Notes: a model not told the origin generated them from the letters alone. A stretch of DNA of 64,000 bases from Wujia chipingensis (GCF_014337155.1 NZ_CP060632.1:62001-126000), one strand, 5' to 3'. Shown: positions 34,681-44,106, counted from the first letter of the stretch. Numbers and translations: made by a program.

Positions 34681-36333
34681 ATGTGGAGTTTTCATACCGT
34701 AAAAGTGAAAGATAATAGTCGACGCATGTTTGATCTATGTATGCGTCGGGCACAGAGTATCGGGCGTGCGGATTATGTACGGACAGATGGACGGATGGAT
34801 CTGGCACATACCTTCCGTACAGATATGCTGCATTTCCTGATATATCTCGCATATTCGGATGGTTCCGTCAACAAAGAAGAAATCAAATACATCAATCTGT
34901 TATTCGGAACACAGTTTGATGAGAAGATGATCCGTGATTATGCAGACCGTTGGGGACTTCGGAGTGAGAGCATCCGGGATCATGCGCCACGGTCGTTAAA
35001 TTCGTTTGTGCGCTCAAATATCGGAGCAGAAACCGGGGAGATATCAGACGGTTATTATGATCTGTTACAGTTGTATGTTACAACCTTTAATTATATTGGA
35101 AATGATCTGATTGCATGCAACGAGGAGGTTGCGTCATCAGAGGTTCAGGCATTGTCCTCGTATATTGAATTGATCACAGAGGAAATCAATCGTGTACGTG
35201 GGGATATGGAGGATTACAAGCCGACGATCGCATTTAAGCCCGGAAGCAAGGTTAAGCAGGAGGATAAGCCGGATTATTCGTATTGGTCCGATACGCTTGA
35301 GATGCGGCGGACGAAGATCTCTACACCGGAGCGTAAGGAGGAAGATTCGCCGGCAGTAAGTGATACAGACAGCCGGAGAGATATGGACACACCGGAGTAT
35401 GTACGGGCAGCAGATACAGAAGAAACTGGAAAGCCATTCCGTATGCGGGTGGAACAACCGGATGCACAGACGCTGCCGGATCAGAAAGAGCGTAAAAAAG
35501 AATTTAATACGGAGATGGATATACAGGCATTACTTAAGCAGTTGAACGAGCTGACCGGCATGCAGAGCGTGAAGACGGAGATCAACAATATGATCAATTT
35601 GTTGAAGATCTGTAAGATCCGTCAGGAGAATGGATTGCAGACGCCGCCGGTTACAAATCACATGGTGTTCCTTGGCAATCCCGGAACTGGTAAGACGACC
35701 GTGGCAAGAATCCTTGCGAAGATCTATCATGGGCTGGGCGTGCTTTCCAAAGGACATCTGGTGGAGGTAGACCGGTCTGGTCTGGTCGCTGGATATATGG
35801 GACAGACGAGTGAGAAGGTTACGGAAGTAATCGAGAAAGCCAAGGGTGGCATCTTATTTATTGATGAGGCGTATGCCCTTGCAAATGGACAGCAGGGTGA
35901 TTTCGGACAGGAGGCAATCGACATCCTGAATAAAGCGATGGAAGATAACCGGGAAGATCTGATCGTCATTGCGGCAGGATATCATGATGAGATGCAGGAT
36001 TTCCTGGATGCAAATCCGGGACTTCGTTCCCGTTTCAACCGGACAATTGAATTTCCGAATTATGATGCGGAAGAGCTGTTGGAGATCATGACCAACCGGG
36101 CAAAATCACTCGATTATACATTGACGGACGACGCGGTGCAGTATGTGCAGGATACATTTACAAGGATACTTGCATGTCCGCCGGAGAATTTCGGTAATGC
36201 GCGTTCGGTGCGTAATTATCTGGATCGCGTGATTCACAATCAGGCTAACCGCCTGATCGCGGAGAATAATTTTAAAGAGGAAGATCTGACGAAGCTCACG
36301 CTTGCAGATGTGCAGTCAGAGACGCTGGAATAA
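34681..36333 (+). CDS. TerB-like domain fused to CbbX/SpoVK-type AAA+ ATPase
   Basis: 550 residues from the ATG at 34681 (GGTAAGGATATAGAA upstream); a longer frame from 34585 would start inside the terminator. The N-terminal part (about 45-180) is TerB-like (FLIYLAYSDGSVNKEEIKYI). A charged linker follows. The AAA domain has Walker A GNPGTGKTT at about 332, Walker B ILFIDEAYAL at about 390 and sensor/Arg finger RSRFNRTIEFPNY. Relatives are SpoVK, EccA and CbbX, which remodel partner proteins. The partner here is not evident. Confidence 0.88.
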   Translation: MWSFHTVKVKDNSRRMFDLCMRRAQSIGRADYVRTDGRMDLAHTFRTDMLHFLIYLAYSDGSVNKEEIKYINLLFGTQFDEKMIRDYADRWGLRSESIRDHAPRSLNSFVRSNIGAETGEISDGYYDLLQLYVTTFNYIGNDLIACNEEVASSEVQALSSYIELITEEINRVRGDMEDYKPTIAFKPGSKVKQEDKPDYSYWSDTLEMRRTKISTPERKEEDSPAVSDTDSRRDMDTPEYVRAADTEETGKPFRMRVEQPDAQTLPDQKERKKEFNTEMDIQALLKQLNELTGMQSVKTEINNMINLLKICKIRQENGLQTPPVTNHMVFLGNPGTGKTTVARILAKIYHGLGVLSKGHLVEVDRSGLVAGYMGQTSEKVTEVIEKAKGGILFIDEAYALANGQQGDFGQEAIDILNKAMEDNREDLIVIAAGYHDEMQDFLDANPGLRSRFNRTIEFPNYDAEELLEIMTNRAKSLDYTLTDDAVQYVQDTFTRILACPPENFGNARSVRNYLDRVIHNQANRLIAENNFKEEDLTKLTLADVQSETLE

Positions 36334-36334
36334 C

Positions 36335-37672
36335 ATGCATAAACAATGGATCAAGGATGGGCTAAGTGAATATCTGAGTGATGCGCATGCGGTATGGCAT
36401 ATGCCGGGGCATAAGCGGAAAGCCTGCTATGGAGATTTTCAGGACGCATTTCTCGCATGGGATGTGACGGAGGTGCCGGGGACAGATGATCTGTATCTGC
36501 CGGAGGGATTTATCGGGGATTCACTTGCCATGCTGAAGGAAATCTACCAGACCTGTGGCACGTATTACGTGGTAAATGGTGCGACGGGAGGGATTTTTAC
36601 GGCAATCGCGGCATGCACGAAGCCGGGCGATGCGATCCTGATTGCAAAAAACTGCCACAAATCGGTCTACAATGCGGCGGCGATGCTGCAGCGACAGACG
36701 ATTTATGTGGAGCCGACATGGAAGAAAGAGGCAGAAGATGCCTTTGCATTTACATCATTTATTGATGGGTATGTCGATGCCGATGATGTTGAAAGGCTGT
36801 GTGAGTCTCATCCGGAGATCGCGGCGGTTGTAGTGACATCGCCGACATACGAGGGCGTCATATCCGACATTGCGCAGATTGCACGTGTGGCACATGCACA
36901 TCATGTTCGGGTGATCGTGGACGAAGCACATGGGGCACATCTGCCATTTTTAAAACCGGAATATTCTGCGATCCGCATGGGTGCCGATGTCGTTGTACAG
37001 AGTCTGCACAAGACACTTCCAGCGATGACGCAGACAGCGGTGATTCATGTCTGTACAGAAGAACTGGTGAAACCGGTGGAGCAGGCATTGGAGATATTCT
37101 TAAGTTCTTCGCCGTCGTATATTTTCATGATGAATATGGAAGCGGCAATCTGCTATATGGCAGACCATGATTTTACGGAATATGAAAACAATCTGCGGGA
37201 ATTCCGGGAGAATTGTGCGAAGCTTCCGCAGATCACAATGATAGAGAAAGAAGCCGTATGTGCAGCAGGTGCATATGGATATGACGAGACACGGCTTGTA
37301 TATTCTGCAGCTGTGCCGGGACCGGAGCTGCTTGCGATGCTTGCGGATAAGGGGGATGTCGTCTGTGAGATGGCAGGCAGAAAACATGTGGTACTGATCT
37401 CGACGGTGCGGGACGGGCAGGAAGATTTTGAACAGTTATACCGGACACTGCAGATGTGCGATGTCGCTCTGACGAAAGAAGGGGATCATGAGAAGGAGCG
37501 ATGTGCCGGGCAGGAGGAATTGCAAAAACTGGCGGGAACGCTGGCAAGAGCACCAATCTATGTATATCCGCCCGGAAGTTACATCGTGAATACCGGGGAG
37601 ATCATTACGGCAGAGACCGTGGAGAAGCTTTGCGCATATCAGGCAGCAGGGCTGCATATCCGGGGCATTTAG
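36335..37672 (+). CDS. Orn/Lys/Arg decarboxylase-family PLP enzyme
   Basis: 445 residues from the ATG at 36335, one base after the stop of the AAA gene (an in-frame upstream ATG overlaps that gene). PLP contacts: CHKS at 108-111, DEAHGAH at 196-202 and the Schiff-base Lys226 in VQSLHKTLPAM. The N-terminus HMPGHKR matches the family. It decarboxylates a basic amino acid to a polyamine precursor; the substrate (Lys, Arg or Orn) cannot be told. It is shorter than inducible CadA types and resembles Bacillus YaaO. Confidence 0.92.
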   Translation: MHKQWIKDGLSEYLSDAHAVWHMPGHKRKACYGDFQDAFLAWDVTEVPGTDDLYLPEGFIGDSLAMLKEIYQTCGTYYVVNGATGGIFTAIAACTKPGDAILIAKNCHKSVYNAAAMLQRQTIYVEPTWKKEAEDAFAFTSFIDGYVDADDVERLCESHPEIAAVVVTSPTYEGVISDIAQIARVAHAHHVRVIVDEAHGAHLPFLKPEYSAIRMGADVVVQSLHKTLPAMTQTAVIHVCTEELVKPVEQALEIFLSSSPSYIFMMNMEAAICYMADHDFTEYENNLREFRENCAKLPQITMIEKEAVCAAGAYGYDETRLVYSAAVPGPELLAMLADKGDVVCEMAGRKHVVLISTVRDGQEDFEQLYRTLQMCDVALTKEGDHEKERCAGQEELQKLAGTLARAPIYVYPPGSYIVNTGEIITAETVEKLCAYQAAGLHIRGI

Positions 37673-37709
37673 AAAACAGGGGGATGAATGATGAGACAGG
37701 AGAAACGAT

Positions 37710-38438
37710 ATGAATGTATTGATATGTGATGATGAAAGACGCGACCTGCAGATGGTCCGACTGCATGTGGAGCAGTTTGGCAAAGATCAGCAGATCGATG
37801 TGAGTATTTATACGCTGTGGAATCCAAAATCTTCGGCGGAGATAATGGCAATGGCGGAAAAACATGAGATGGATGTCGCATTTCTGGATATCGACATGCC
37901 ACATATATCGGGTGATGCGATTGCCAGTGCACTGACGGAAAAGTATCCGTCAATCCAGATTATATTTTTTACGAACCGGGGCGAGATGGTTTATGATATG
38001 CTCAAATACAAACCATTTCGGTTTATTCAGAAGGCGGAACCGTGGAAGATTGATACGGCATTGATGAATCTGTCAAAACAGCGGATGACGGATGGACACG
38101 TTTTGATCGAAAAAGCAAAGAATGAAGTGATGGATGCTTCGGTGGAAGAGATTATGTACATAGAGGCAGCCAAACATCAGATCATCTATCATACGGAGGA
38201 TGAAGCGATCGTCTCGAAGGGGAGCATGGCAAAGATCGTAAAAGAGCTGTGGGAATATGGCTTTATACGCGTGCATGTCGCGTATGTGGTAAACATACGG
38301 TACATCAAGCAGATTGGCAAAAAGGAACTGATTCTGAGAGATGAAACTGTATTGCCGATCAGTGGAAGCTATAAGGAAGAGACGATGAAGAATTATAAGA
38401 TGTTATTGGAGAGGATCAGGTATGGAGAATCTCGTTGA
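37710..38438 (+). CDS. LytTR-family response regulator (AgrA-like)
   Basis: 242 residues. The receiver has the acidic pair in ICDDER and the phospho-acceptor Asp60 in VAFLDIDMP, with Lys in RFIQKAEP. The LytTR DNA-binding domain (about 135-235) contains IMYIEAAKHQIIYHT and FIRVHVAYVVNIRYIKQI. It should bind the promoter of agrB. The next gene, its kinase, overlaps by 17 bp. It is the first gene of an agrA-C-B-D ordered locus. Confidence 0.93.
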   Translation: MNVLICDDERRDLQMVRLHVEQFGKDQQIDVSIYTLWNPKSSAEIMAMAEKHEMDVAFLDIDMPHISGDAIASALTEKYPSIQIIFFTNRGEMVYDMLKYKPFRFIQKAEPWKIDTALMNLSKQRMTDGHVLIEKAKNEVMDASVEEIMYIEAAKHQIIYHTEDEAIVSKGSMAKIVKELWEYGFIRVHVAYVVNIRYIKQIGKKELILRDETVLPISGSYKEETMKNYKMLLERIRYGESR

Positions 38439-39699
38439 AATATTTGCAAATACATTAGATGCTATATTAGGTATCGTGTTTCTGACGATGATACTTGGGA
38501 AAAAGAAGAGCATGCCGAACTGGTTGTTTGTCGTTTTGGCGTTGATCGTCCCTGTGGCAAATGTTGTGTTGCAGAAAGTATTTCCGGATAGTCCGGAGAA
38601 TAATATTGTCTATATTTTACTTACCATATTCTTTGGTTTTGTATGCACGAATGGAAAAATCTCAGAGAAGATCATCTATGTCGCAATCTGGAATATCCTG
38701 CTTATGGTATGTGGACTGATCTTTGCGTCAGTTTACGGGTATGTCGTGCGCGGGACAAATGGCATGGAATGGGAGATGGATGCGATACAGCGGCTGCATT
38801 ACATCATGGGTTCGAAGCTGAATCTGATCCTGTGCACGCTTCTGGTCATGGTGATCCTGAAGAAAACGAAGATGAAATCCGCGATGCCGGTCATGAATGC
38901 TGTCGTGTTCGTGATCAGTATTTTGATCGGTATTATCTTAGATATTATGCTGGATTACCCGTATCTTGACAAAAAGGGAAAGATTGCGATCGGTATCGCG
39001 ATGGTCGGAATTCTGGCGATCAATGTGTTTGTTTATGTGGCAACCTATCAATTAAATAAAAGCCAGAAGCTGCTGATGGAAAATCAGCTTCTCCGTATGT
39101 CGCAGGAAGAGCAGAAAGAGGGAATGGAGCGCATGATGCGTCTGCAGGAGAAGAACCGGATGCTTCGGCATGACCTGCGCCATTATTTCACGCTCTTTCA
39201 GGAAATGCTTGCGAATGGAAATGTGGAAGAAGCACAGAAATATGTGGAGGACGTCTTAAACACGAAGCTCCAGCCAGAAGGTGTCTATATGACAGGCGAT
39301 GAAATCTTAGATGCTGTGCTCAATCATTGCGATGGAATCTGCCGGCAGAAACAGATCACGTTTCGGACAGAAATCAGTGCACATTTGCCGGAAGGACAGA
39401 TGGAGTTTGCGATTGCACTGCTGAATCTGTTGGAAAATGCGATTGAAGCAGAGGAGCTGGAGGAAGACAAACTGATTGAGCTGCAGATCTACGAGAGTGC
39501 GGGCTTGCTGTTGGTAACTGTCCGGAACCGGATCAGTCAGTCGGTTATGGAGAACAACCCGGAGCTTCGCACGCGGAAGGCAGATGCAAGTCTGCACGGA
39601 CTTGGAAGAAAGAGTGTAAAGAAGCTGATCCGGGATATGGAAGGTTCTTTCTATGAGGAAGAACGAAACGGGTTCTTCATCTCGAACATTGTCGTATAA
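38422..39699 (+). CDS. GHKL sensor histidine kinase (AgrC-like)
   Basis: 425 residues. Six hydrophobic helices occupy residues 5-210. The phospho-accepting His lies in RMLRHDLRHYFTLFQEML, after a coiled coil. The GHKL ATPase has an N box LLNLLENAIEAEEL and GLGRKSVKKLI. This is the layout of peptide-sensing AgrC kinases. Its start overlaps the regulator gene, so the two are translated together. Confidence 0.93.
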   Translation: MENLVEIFANTLDAILGIVFLTMILGKKKSMPNWLFVVLALIVPVANVVLQKVFPDSPENNIVYILLTIFFGFVCTNGKISEKIIYVAIWNILLMVCGLIFASVYGYVVRGTNGMEWEMDAIQRLHYIMGSKLNLILCTLLVMVILKKTKMKSAMPVMNAVVFVISILIGIILDIMLDYPYLDKKGKIAIGIAMVGILAINVFVYVATYQLNKSQKLLMENQLLRMSQEEQKEGMERMMRLQEKNRMLRHDLRHYFTLFQEMLANGNVEEAQKYVEDVLNTKLQPEGVYMTGDEILDAVLNHCDGICRQKQITFRTEISAHLPEGQMEFAIALLNLLENAIEAEELEEDKLIELQIYESAGLLLVTVRNRISQSVMENNPELRTRKADASLHGLGRKSVKKLIRDMEGSFYEEERNGFFISNIVV

Positions 39700-39729
39700 C
39701 GTCGAAAAAGTAAAAAGTATGCTCAAAAA

Positions 39730-39779
39730 ACAACCAACTTTGCCAGACAGGTTGTAAAATGTCAAAAATCAGGTATTGT
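39730..39779 (+). promoter_or_regulatory. Candidate LytTR-controlled promoter of agrBD
   Basis: ACAACC (39730-39735) and GGTTGT (39750-39755) form an inverted repeat with a 14-bp gap. The second arm overlaps TTGTAA (39752-39757), which with TATTGT (39774-39779) gives a 16-bp spaced promoter. LytTR regulators bind paired short sites near -35, so this is the natural target, although the repeat does not match the AgrA consensus exactly. Confidence 0.5.
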
Positions 39780-39810
39780 AGTAGCAGGAAATGAAGTGAG
39801 GAGGAAGTCC

Positions 39811-40395
39811 ATGGAACGTCTTGCATATGCAATCACAGATCATCTGCTGCGAAGAGATGTGATTCAGAAAGAGGACTACGATATCTATGTATATGGATAC
39901 GCAGTGTTTCTTGAACAGATGTGTCAGGTAATCGGATTTATTCTGCTTGGGATAGTCACGAAGAACCTGTTACAGACCGCTCTTTTTTTGGGAACATTTT
40001 ACCTGATTCGCAGTGCATTCGGTGGGTATCATGCGGAGACGTCGCCGGTCTGCATGCTCGTCAGCTATGGTGGCTGGGGTGCGGTCATGATACTTTCACG
40101 GTACATGGAAGCATATGCGGAAGTACCACTCGTGCTTTGGATTGTGCTCGCCGCAGATCTGTGTGTATTTGCGATACTCGGTCCGGTTGCACATGCCAAT
40201 AAGCCACTGACCGCAGTGCAGAAAAAGCGGAACAAACGAAACGGATTTCTCGTTTTAGGGATTGGCTCTTTGCTGGTATTTCTTTGGAGATCATGTGTGA
40301 TTGTTGGCACTGTGTATATTGGAACTGTAACCTTTGTAGCAGTGTTGGCAATGATAGGAAAAAGAAAGGTAGGTACAAGGTATGAAGAAGATTGA
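39811..40395 (+). CDS. agrB: AgrB-like peptide-processing membrane protease
   Basis: 194 residues from the ATG at 39811, with GAGGAGGAAGTCC upstream (an in-frame GTG five codons before overlaps this site). Five or six helices. The catalytic pair is visible in RSAFGGYHAETSPVCMLVSY: His in GGYHA and Cys seven residues later. AgrB cleaves AgrD at its C-terminal side and cyclises it. Its end overlaps agrD by 14 bp. Confidence 0.95.
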   Translation: MERLAYAITDHLLRRDVIQKEDYDIYVYGYAVFLEQMCQVIGFILLGIVTKNLLQTALFLGTFYLIRSAFGGYHAETSPVCMLVSYGGWGAVMILSRYMEAYAEVPLVLWIVLAADLCVFAILGPVAHANKPLTAVQKKRNKRNGFLVLGIGSLLVFLWRSCVIVGTVYIGTVTFVAVLAMIGKRKVGTRYEED

Positions 40396-40525
40396 GGAAC
40401 TTGTAGCAAAGATCGGTTACAACACTGCAAAGAAGACTGTAAATAGCGCATCTGCATGGCACAGCCATCAGGTAAAGGAGCCGGCAGCCGCACGCGCAAG
40501 CCTGCTCAAGGAAGCTTCTAAGTAA
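40382..40525 (+). CDS. agrD: AgrD-like autoinducer prepeptide without cysteine
   Basis: 47 residues. The N-terminus MKKIEELVAKIGYNTAKKTV is an amphipathic helix typical of AgrD leaders. The putative signal region reads NSASAWHSHQ (21-30), followed by VKEP and a charged tail. Characterised AgrD peptides carry Cys (or rarely Ser) for the thiolactone or lactone ring. Here there is no Cys, so Ser22, Ser24 or Ser28 would have to form a lactone. It overlaps agrB by 14 bp and is followed by a terminator, the usual position. Confidence 0.82.
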   Translation: MKKIEELVAKIGYNTAKKTVNSASAWHSHQVKEPAAARASLLKEASK

Positions 40526-40540
40526 GAAGCACGCAGAGAA

Positions 40541-40579
40541 GAAAGGGTAGATGTTCAGGTGCATCTGCCCTTTCTTTTC
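40541..40579 (+). terminator. Terminator of agrBD
   Basis: GAAAGGGTAGATG (40541-40553) pairs with CATCTGCCCTTTC (40562-40574) with one GU pair and is followed by TTTTCG. Confidence 0.9.
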
Positions 40580-40639
40580 GTTTGCATTTTAAATATTGGT
40601 ATGATAGAATAAAGCAACTGTGTGATATGGGAGGACACA

Positions 40640-40800
40640 GAACTCGAAAGGTAAGAACCTTAGCGCCTGGTCCTGAGGGGACGGAAAAAACTCAGGATGA
40701 CGAGGAGAAACGTGATCGAAAGATTCGGCGGATGCGTTTCCGCACAAGCTGAGTGCGTATACAGAAAAAAATATGTGGGTAACTGCAAAACAAAGTTCTG
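40640..40800 (+). ncRNA. glmS ribozyme
   Basis: Located in the 326-bp gap before glmS. The core reads TTAGCGCC with the expected cleavage between A40662 and G40663; TCCTGAG/CTCAGGA forms P2; GACGAGG follows, then GATCGA and TTCGGCGGATG, all as in the known glmS ribozyme. Glucosamine-6-phosphate triggers self-cleavage and decay of the glmS message. The exact 3' limit is approximate. A TATGAT -10 at 40600-40605 (weak -35) may start the transcript. Confidence 0.93.
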
Positions 40801-40851
40801 TAATCAGTAATGGAATCATAGAAAATTAAAAATAGAATAGAGGTAGATATT

Positions 40852-42666
40852 ATGTGTGGAATTATTGGTTTTACGGGGAATGAACCAGCGAAGGATATTA
40901 TCATCGGCGGTCTGGAACGGTTGGAGTACCGCGGATATGACAGCGCAGGATTAGCACTATTGTCGAACGATCAGATTCAGGTGCGCAAGCGTACCGGCAA
41001 GGTAGAGGAGTTACGGAAGCTCTGCGAGGCAGAGAAAATGCCTGCTACCTGCGGAATCGGTCATACAAGATGGGCAACCCACGGCGGGGTAACGGACGTG
41101 AATGCACACCCACACCGTGTCGGAAAGGTCGTACTGATTCACAATGGTATCATCGAGAATTACCGTCAGATTGTGACAGAGTACGGACTGGCTGACCAGC
41201 TTGTATCAGAGACAGATTCTGAGGTCGTTGCTGCACTTTTGAATAAGTTCTATGAGGGTGATCCGGTCAAGGCAATCAAGAAGACAGTGAAGGTACTTTC
41301 CGGTGCATTTGCACTTTGTATTATGTTCCAGGATATCCCGGATACAATCTACGCGATTCGGAATGTAAGCCCGATGGTTGCAACGTCGTGCGAGAGAGGT
41401 TCGGTGATTGCTTCCGACCTGACCGCATTAATCGAGTTCTCAAAGGAGTATTTTGTAGTACCGGAGTATCACATTCTGACACTCAAAAAGGACGGTATTG
41501 ATATTCAGGATCTGAAGGGAAACAAAGTAACCCCACAGATGTTGACTGTAAACTGGGATATCACAAGTGCACAGAAGGGTGGTTACCCATTCTTTATGCT
41601 TAAGGAAATCTATGAGCAGCCGGATGCAATCCGCAATACGATTGCACCACGTATCAATCAGGAACTTCCGGATTTCACAGAGGATGGAATTGACGATGCA
41701 ATATTTAAGGATTGCAAGCGTATTTCTATTGTGGCATGTGGTACAGCGATGCATGCAGGTATGGTTGGAAAGCATCTGATCGAGAAGAAGCTTCGGATTC
41801 CGGTGCATGTAGATTGTGCTTCCGAGTTCCGGTATAAAGATCCGATTATCGATGAGGAGACTTTGACAATCGTGCTTTCCCAGTCGGGCGAGACGATTGA
41901 TACGTTAGAGGCATTGAAGCTTGCGAAAAATCGCGGTTCCAAGGTGCTTTCTATCGTCAATGTGAAGGGAAGCACAATCGCAAGAGAAAGCGATTATGTA
42001 TTATATACACATGCAGGTCCGGAGATTGCGGTTGCATCGACGAAGGCATATACGGTACAGGTCGCAGCGATGTATCTGATCGCATGCCGGATCGGACTGG
42101 TGAAGGGACTTATCACAGAGCATGATGCAAAACGCTTTATGACAAAGCTTACAAATGCATCGAATATTGTTGAGGAAACTCTGAAATGCGCGGATGATAT
42201 CAAGCGCGTGGCAGATCATATCAAGTTTGCAACTGATACGTTCTATATCGGAAGAGGTTTGGACTACACGATGAGCTTAGAGGCGGCATTGAAGTTAAAG
42301 GAGATTTCTTATGTGCACGCCGAAGCATATGCGGCAGGAGAACTCAAGCATGGAACAATCGCGTTAATCTCTGAGAATGTTCCGGTTATCGCGCTGGCAA
42401 CCCAGGAGGATGTCTATGCGAAGGTCATCTCGAATATCCGTGAGGTAAAGGCAAGAGGTGCGTATGTGGTGCTTGTCAGCATGGATGAGGAAGTGAATGA
42501 TCCAAGTATCTGTGACCAGCATATCCGCCTTCCGAAGATGGATAGTGAATTTACATCCTTTGCAACAGCGGTTGTATTGCAGTTAGTTGCATATTATACA
42601 TCCGAGGCAAAGGGACTGGATGTGGATAAACCGAGAAATCTGGCGAAGTCTGTAACGGTAGAGTAA
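40852..42666 (+). CDS. glmS: Glutamine-fructose-6-phosphate aminotransferase
   Basis: 604 residues. Cys2 in MCGIIGFTGN is the glutaminase nucleophile. The two SIS domains contain ACGTAMHAGMVG and SQSGETIDTLEAL, then EISYVHAEAYAAGELKHG. The C-terminus AKSVTVE is conserved. It makes glucosamine-6-phosphate for cell wall synthesis and is controlled by the upstream ribozyme. Confidence 0.98.
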   Translation: MCGIIGFTGNEPAKDIIIGGLERLEYRGYDSAGLALLSNDQIQVRKRTGKVEELRKLCEAEKMPATCGIGHTRWATHGGVTDVNAHPHRVGKVVLIHNGIIENYRQIVTEYGLADQLVSETDSEVVAALLNKFYEGDPVKAIKKTVKVLSGAFALCIMFQDIPDTIYAIRNVSPMVATSCERGSVIASDLTALIEFSKEYFVVPEYHILTLKKDGIDIQDLKGNKVTPQMLTVNWDITSAQKGGYPFFMLKEIYEQPDAIRNTIAPRINQELPDFTEDGIDDAIFKDCKRISIVACGTAMHAGMVGKHLIEKKLRIPVHVDCASEFRYKDPIIDEETLTIVLSQSGETIDTLEALKLAKNRGSKVLSIVNVKGSTIARESDYVLYTHAGPEIAVASTKAYTVQVAAMYLIACRIGLVKGLITEHDAKRFMTKLTNASNIVEETLKCADDIKRVADHIKFATDTFYIGRGLDYTMSLEAALKLKEISYVHAEAYAAGELKHGTIALISENVPVIALATQEDVYAKVISNIREVKARGAYVVLVSMDEEVNDPSICDQHIRLPKMDSEFTSFATAVVLQLVAYYTSEAKGLDVDKPRNLAKSVTVE

Positions 42667-42682
42667 TTAATGCTACATATAT

Positions 42683-42726
42683 ACAACCCCCATTCGTACT
42701 TCTTGTGCAGAATGGGGTGTTGTGTT
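42683..42726 (+). terminator. Terminator of glmS
   Basis: CCCCATTC (42688-42695) and GAATGGGG (42710-42717) extended by CAAC/GTTG with one bulge, followed by TGTTT. Confidence 0.85.
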
Positions 42727-42768
42727 TATACCAGAGAATATTTGTATTGTAAGGAATGAAGAAACAGG

Positions 42769-44106
42769 ATGAAAGATTTGACAAAAGGCTACCCGGCAAA
42801 GGTGATAATTTTATTTGCCATCCCGATGATATTCGGCAGCATATTTCAACAATTATATAATATTGCGGACAGTAAGATTGTAAGTACATTTGTTGGCACC
42901 GAAGCGTTTGCAGCTGTCGGTGCCACAAGTGTTGTATCGAACACTTTAATCGGATTTTTGAATTCCCTGACACTTGGATTTGCGATTCCGATTGCGAACA
43001 GTTTTGGAGGAAAGGATTATAAGCGGATGCGCCGTATGGTGGCAGGTACTGTGTTGCTGACGCTGGCAGGGGCAGTTGTGCTTACCGTGTTAATCTTGCT
43101 TTTGATTCCTGCGATCCTGAAACTTCTGGCAACACCGGAAGATATTATGAGCCCGGCACTTGCGTATGTGCGAATCATTTTATATGGCATTATATTTGTG
43201 TCTGTTTATAACATGTGTGCAAATGTACTGCGCGCGGTTGGAGACAGCCGGACGCCGCTTTATTGTCTGATTATTTCCGTGTTCGTGAATATTGGACTGG
43301 ATCTGCTGTTTGTGAATGGATTTCATATGGGGATTCAGGGTGCTGCCTGGGCGACGATCCTCTCGCAGGCACTTTCGGCAGTGCTTTGTCTTGGTTATAT
43401 CCTGCTTAAGTTCCGGGATATTATACCGGAGAAGGACGAGTGGAAACCGGTGGAAGGACAGTACAGTGAGCTTCTTACGACGGGGCTTGCAATGGGATTT
43501 ATGTCGCTTGTTGTGAATTTCGGAACGATTGTGCTGCAAGGCGCAATCAATGGATTGGGAACGGCAATCGTTGCGGCGCATACAGCGGCAAGAAAAGTGT
43601 TCGATATATTTACGGTATCACTTTATTGTCTGGGAAATGCAATGACAACCTTTGTAAGTCAGAATATGGGAGCCGGGGAACCGGCACGTATTCGCAGAGG
43701 GATTCGTCATGCCGTTGTTATGGCAACGGGAATAACAACGGTACTTGTAATTATCTGCTTTGCATTTGGCAGGCCGGTATTTACATGGCTTGCGTCTACC
43801 GATAATCCGACAATTGTAGATTCTGCGGTGATGTATTCCCGGATCAGTATTGTGTTTTTCTATGTGCTCGGACCGCTATTTATTCTGCGGTGCAGTCTGC
43901 AGGGGATGGGGCGGAAAGTAATACCGGTGTGCTCGAGCGTGGTGGAGATGACAATCAAGGTACTTTCTGCAACGATTCTGGTGCCGCGGCTTGCTTATTT
44001 CGGTGTGGCACTTACGGAACCGATCAGCTGGGTCTGCATGACGATTCTGCTGACGGTGGCTTATTTCGCGAAGCCGCCGGAACAGATGTTGCGAAAGCCT
44101 GCTTAA
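42769..44106 (+). CDS. MATE family efflux transporter
   Basis: 445 residues with about twelve helices in two halves. MIFGSIFQQLYNIADSKIVSTFVG at the start and GINVGLDLLFV-like segments (NIGLDLLFVNGFHMGIQGAAWAT) are typical of the MepA/DinF branch that exports cationic drugs with sodium or protons. There is no regulator nearby, so the substrate cannot be assigned. The ribosome site is GAAGAAACAGG. Confidence 0.92.
   Translation: MKDLTKGYPAKVIILFAIPMIFGSIFQQLYNIADSKIVSTFVGTEAFAAVGATSVVSNTLIGFLNSLTLGFAIPIANSFGGKDYKRMRRMVAGTVLLTLAGAVVLTVLILLLIPAILKLLATPEDIMSPALAYVRIILYGIIFVSVYNMCANVLRAVGDSRTPLYCLIISVFVNIGLDLLFVNGFHMGIQGAAWATILSQALSAVLCLGYILLKFRDIIPEKDEWKPVEGQYSELLTTGLAMGFMSLVVNFGTIVLQGAINGLGTAIVAAHTAARKVFDIFTVSLYCLGNAMTTFVSQNMGAGEPARIRRGIRHAVVMATGITTVLVIICFAFGRPVFTWLASTDNPTIVDSAVMYSRISIVFFYVLGPLFILRCSLQGMGRKVIPVCSSVVEMTIKVLSATILVPRLAYFGVALTEPISWVCMTILLTVAYFAKPPEQMLRKPA

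Noticed and set aside
40382..40525. Non-coding end of agrB instead of agrD
   Set aside because: Size, overlap with agrB, amphipathic leader, charged tail and the following terminator all fit AgrD, so it is called a gene despite lacking Cys.
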